Assembly: GCA_903813345.2 (NCBI GenBank)
Contig: CAIIXF020000010.1
Coordinates: forward strand, 14,629,181-14,693,180
Direction: 5' to 3'
DNA: 64,000 bases
Source: Owenia fusiformis
Taxonomy: Eukaryota; Annelida; Polychaeta; Sabellida; Oweniidae
Made by a program: the position numbers and the translations under genes. Position 1 is the first letter of the stretch. Every line of letters begins with the position of its first letter. Shown here one piece after another: positions 40,101-46,100 of the stretch. The notes beneath the pieces are model-generated. The model did no database searches and had not been told where the DNA came from. It worked only from the letters and a program-made list of their open reading frames with translations.

Positions 40101-43100
40101 TGTAACTTTTATTAACCAAAATTACAATTTTTCTGATCTAAATACTATCATTATATAGATTTACAAAGAGCTTTTGAATTTGAATGGAATTGTTTCTCAC
40201 CCAAAATGCTAATGTGGCATCACAGTATACAACTTGCCCAATATGGTACACTTTGAGTTTCCCTTGCCTTTTATCTCTTATGGCTGAAGTCTTTGGGTCA
40301 TTATTCCAACCTTGGAGAAGTATCTCATAGGTGTCCTTATCAAGGTTTCGTGCAGTCTTTGAAAGCTGGATATGTCCATCATGGCATGTTTTTACATTAA
40401 ATGTGATGAAGCTTTTGCCACTGACATCTATTGGTGTGTGCTTGAAGTGATAGTCATTTGGGGTTGAGATTATTTTTAATGGGGCTTCGTACATGTATGT
40501 CCATGTTCCACCTGCTCCAAATCCAGAAGTGAACTGTACTGCGTTCACAGGATGTGGTGATGGATCCTTCCACTGCAGGAAGGTATCTCTACCATACACA
40601 TGGCCCTTGCCTACCTCTATGTAACCACCTGACCAGCTTATCTAAAATTAAAAAAAATTATTAGATAATGAAGTTGTGCAAATCTCTTATCTTTCTGTAT
40701 ATAATGAAACTGAAAGTTTATCTTCGAGCTTGTGGATGGCATTTCAACCAAGTGACAAGACCAAGAGAGTCCATGGTTCAGTTACAAGCTGACTTTTATT
40801 ACGTCCCCACCACATAGTGTGGGGCCATATTGTCCGCCTAGGTGCTTCTGTCTGTCTGTCCGAGAGTTTTGAGTTCTCACAATAAATTATTTAGTAGGTT
40901 TAAAAATAATTACTGGTGTCCTTTACAGAGAAACTCATGTCCCAGTTCACAATAGGTATACAATAATTTTGTTTAAAAAATTGAAAAACAAAAATATATG
41001 TCTGCATTTTTATTGTCGGTAAGTCTTCTTCTTGTTTTCAGGCAAATCATTTTAGGGATCAATTTTCAGGGATGATTCTTAGTATTGTAAACTTTAACTG
41101 ATTATGTTTTGGTGTTCTGGGTATATGTTAAGGCGGCCATTTTGAATTTTCCATCCTAAAATCATGTCTAAAGTGTTGTCTACGCGTTTTCAGGCTGATT
41201 GTTTCACAGATCAATTAAATTTTTCAGGAATGGTTCATAGTATGCAAATCTCGAATCTAATTTTGGATTTTCCATACTATCTTGTCTGTAATGTCTTGTC
41301 TACGCACTTTCAAGCTAATCGTTTCATCAAATTTTGAGGGATGATTTTTAGTATGAAATTCTGGAACTGATTAGGTTTGGGCATTCTAGGTAAATGTTAA
41401 GGTGGCCATTTTGGATTTTCCGTCCTAAAATGTTATGTCATGTGATAGATCCATATAAGGCTTGAAAGATGTATGGAAAGCTAAGGGGAATCCCCGATCC
41501 AAATACCAAAGAATTATGGGAGCCACTCACTTCTTCTGTTATGTAACTCTAGAAGTGATAAGTTTGTATGCCTGGTAAATATTCTACAGCCATTTTTCTT
41601 TCTTGTTTCCATCAATCTCAGTTAGTCTGATTCATCATTAATCACAGATTTGTCAAAGATAATCATTTTCTTACCCAAAATGAAGTTGTGGCATCACAGT
41701 ACACAACTTGTCCATTATGGTACACTTCTAGTTTTCCCTGTCTGCTATCTCTTATGGCTGAAGTCTTTCTGACAGTGTTCCAACCTTGGAGAAGTATCTC
41801 ATAGGTGTTCTTATCAATGTTTCCTGCTGTCTTTGAAAGCTGGATATGCCCATCATGGCATGTTTTTACGTCAAATGTGAAGAAGGTTTTGCCACTGACA
41901 TCTATTGGAGTGTGCTTGAAGTCATAGTTGTTTGGAGTCAAAATTGTTTTTATCTCTGGTTCTGATGTTCCTTTGATTATAATACAAATGTATGAAAACT
42001 ATATATATATTCTTTTATTGACTCCTATATATGTGAGTCTCTCCGACACATGGGTCACTGTACAGTTATTTACATGTGTTTTATATACAAAAAGTCATAA
42101 GCAAAATATAAAAATCATTACAACATGATTCTAATGTAGCGTTGATATCAGACTGAAAACACCTTTTCAAATAGGCTTAACAAACATGATTGCTACAAAA
42201 TGTACATTCTATGATACAAACTAAATTTACAAACATTTACAAACTATGATGCCTTGGGGGACTTGGGGTGTTCGGTACTAGATCAGGGGGGAAATTTCCA
42301 AAAGATCACCTTTCATATTGGTATGTTCGATAACCAATTTTATAAAAAATGCCTCATTTGCCATTGAAATGGATCTCTCAATGTTTGCTTGTGTTCTATG
42401 AGTATTCTCTGAAAGTTTTGATCGTGTAACTTCAATAATATTACCGTAGTTTTGAAATGATAATGTTGAACTGATGTTAAACTGAAAAAACGTCATTTGA
42501 ACGATTTCAAATTTTACTTTGTGCATGCGCTGCACTGAGAAAGAATGTGCTCATGATCGTTCACGTGATCACATCCTGCAATTTGATTGGAGATCTAAAA
42601 CGGGGAATCCCCAAATACGATAGAATATGAAAGAATTATGCGGGAGCCACTCACTTACTGGTACTAGATATTATATATTCCTACATCAAGGCATATGCAA
42701 ATGAGATACAATTCACATCTTGTGGGCATAATATTGTATGGTGCGGTTTTAAAAAACTGCATAATATTGATCTGTGTGCAGCTTGAAAATGACAGGGGTT
42801 GCCTATCAGATATCATTGGAAAAAATGTTAAAGCTGTAATAAATTTTAAGAATTTTACTTCATTTAAAAATCTCTATAAAATTAGGGAACTTCTAAACAT
42901 CCCAAGGTATCATAGATTTCAAATTTTACACAAAAACTCAATATTAAGCATTTAGGTACTAGTAACTAAAATCAGGAATAACCATTACATTAGCCTGGTC
43001 CATAATCGGTAGCTGCATCTACCATTGTTTAGTAGTTAGTAAAGCGCTAGGATGACATACCTTGCTCACCTATCTTTACAATTTCATCTAGTATTGCTTG

Positions 43101-46100
43101 TTTTGTAGCGAGGATTTCAGCTTTTAGTTCTTTTTCCAGTTTAGTTATTTGTTCTGATGTGCAAGTCTTCATCTTCTGTTTCCCTGATGACATATGTACA
43201 GCACATAATACCAAAATGTATATGTGCATGACGGTCACCTGTAAAATCAAATCAAAGTACAGAATCACTAGTAGCAATTGCTTTTTATCGCACTTTGAAA
43301 AAGTGCTATATTGTCGTCGTCTTGTGCTGTTGGGCGGGCGGCACATAAACAATCTTGTCATCAAATTTCCAGGATAACTGCTTACCTGTTCAACTTGAAA
43401 TTTTTACAGATGCAAGAGCAGACTAGTACCAAGATCTGATTAGGTTAAGGGCATGCTGAGTAAACTACGTGGCGGCCATTTTGAATTTTTCAACAAATCT
43501 TGTCATCAAAATTCCAGGAAAACCACTTATCCGTTCAACTTGAAATTTTTACAGATGCAAGAGCAGACTATTGCCAAGATCTGATCAGGTTTTGGGTATG
43601 CTGGCTGAATTACATGGTGGCCATTTTGAATTTTTCAATTTGGTGGCCATTTTGAATTTTTCAACTTGCTCCAAATTGACCCAATTTTTTTTTTAAAAAC
43701 ATCTACAAGTTCTCAGAAGTTCAAATCTGACCTTAGATTTCAGATTTGACCTTTCATTCACCTTCAGTGACCTTGAAAAGGTCAAACAAAAAGTTGATTT
43801 TCTAAATTGATATTTTGGATTTAAATTTAGGTCAGCTTTATTACAAAACACCTACTGAGGTCTGAAAAAGTTAAATTTTCAAGGTCGAAGGTCAAGGTCA
43901 TTTAACTAGGTCACAAATGATGTTATCCAAGTTTCTCAAAGCTTGAGACTACAAATCAATTCTTGTCATCAAAATTCAAAGAAAACCGCTAACCTGTTCA
44001 ACTTGAAATTTTTACACATGCAATAGCAGACTAGTGTTAAGATCTGATTAGGTTAAGGGCATGCTGGGTAAACTATGTGGCGGCCATTTTGAATTTTTCA
44101 ACAAATCTTGTCATCGAAATTCCAGGAAAACCACTTATCCGTTCAACTTGAAATTTTTACAGATGCAAGAGCAGACTATTGCCAAGATCTGATTAGGTTT
44201 TGGGTATGCTGGCTGAATTACATGGTGGCCATTTTGAATGTTTCAATTTGGTGGCCATTTTGAATTTTTCAACTTGCTCCAAATTGACCAATTTTTTTTT
44301 TAAAAAACATCTACAACACTGGTGATCCACTCGATTACGCTGGTTACCAAAACGATTCGTTTTGGTAACAAAATGTCGGAACATCCGGAAGGTACGATTT
44401 TTCTCGTTTCCTTATTTTACACGTTGTAGGCAGAATTCCCACGACATTTTTTAACACAAACGTGTATCAGTATCATATGTTTAAGAAAGTGTACATATTT
44501 GCGAACAAATAGTCCAGAAGACAACAGAATCGTCGATTTACTTCCTCACTTAAGTTACATAAACGGTTTGGGTTAAAAGTGCAGATCTTAACTGTTTTTC
44601 GAAAAACCGTTTATGTAACTTAGGTGAGGAATTAAATCGACGATTCTGTTGTCCTCTGAGCTATTTTTTCGCAAACGTGTACATTTTCTAAAACATATGA
44701 TACTGATGCACGTTGTGAGAAAAAACGTCGTGGGGATTCTGCCTACAACGCGTGAAATAAGGAAAAAAGAAAAATCGTGCCTTCGACGTTCCGACATTTT
44801 GTTACCAAAACGGTTCGTTTTGGTAACCAGCGTAATCGAGTGGATCACCAGTGTACAAGTTCTCAGAAGTTCAAATCTGACCTTAGATTTCTTTGACCTT
44901 CAGTGACCTTGAAAAGGTCAAAAATTTGATTTTCTAAATTGATATTTTGGATTTAAATTTAGGTCAGCTTAATTACAAAAGACCTACTGAGGTCTGAAAA
45001 AGTGAAATTTTCAAGGTCGAAGGTCATCAAATTAGGTCACAAACAATGTTATCTAAATTTTCCCAAAGTTCAAGACTACAAATAAATTCTTGTCATCAAA
45101 ATTGCAGGAAAACCGCTAATCTTGTCAACTTGAAATGTTTACAGATACAAGAGCAGACTAGTGCCAAGGTCTGATTAGGTTTTGGCCATGCTGGGTAAAT
45201 TGCATGGTGGCCTGAGTTTGCTCTTCAAAGTGCGATATTTATCACTGTGTGTCTTGTTGGTATATTTTTAAAATAAGTTGAAGAATTTTTACCTTAAAGC
45301 AGCTGTTGTTTCTTGGAGTCATTTTCCACATTGTCAGTAATCAGTAGTTAACTCTCAACTGCAATATTCATTATTATTTTCATGTGGTTATGTAGTATGG
45401 AAGTAGTCATTCAACCTCATCACCCCTTGTAGGACATTTGAATATTCTAAGCTGAGTAAACTTACCAATATGATTGTGGTTAAAACTAATGTTAAGTCTG
45501 AATGTTTTAAAGTATTTTTCCAACCAAGTTAGGATAAGCACCAGTTATTATCGAGAACTTTTAATTAATTTTTATTCACAGGGCTCCATGAAATTATATT
45601 TTTATATTCTATCTTAAAGTCATAAATGCACCAGCTATTATTATAATGCACCATGTTAAGATCATCCAAAGTTACACTGTTCCTGAAAAATTTCAAACAA
45701 GGAATAAAGCTGAGAAAAAGAACATGGATTTTTCTCTAAAAAAAAGCAATGGTTGTGTAAAAGCATAAAAAGTTGATTGTGTCCTTGAGGGTGTTAGTCA
45801 TGTTAACTATTGTTACCAGATGACATTTTGTAAATAATTTGAAAAAGCATGAAAAAGACAAAATGAATTTTTATTTACAATGGAGAAAATGTGAGACATT
45901 TTCTGTATATATGACTAAGGGGCAGTAAAAACATGAAGGCATTTTAGATTAGACAGGTTTTACTTCATTATAGATGAAATATATTTATAAATCAGTATTG
46001 CTGTCAGAAGGATTTGTTCTGATATTCTTCGCAGTTGTAATTCATACCTTATTTTTGCTGTGTATGGGTATTGAGTAGAGTATGGATACTCTTCTAAATT

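Noticed and set aside
24714-45331. Functional farnesoic acid O-methyltransferase
   Set aside because: The domain name is historical. The proteins have signal peptides and no Rossmann methyltransferase motifs, so an enzymatic role is not claimed.
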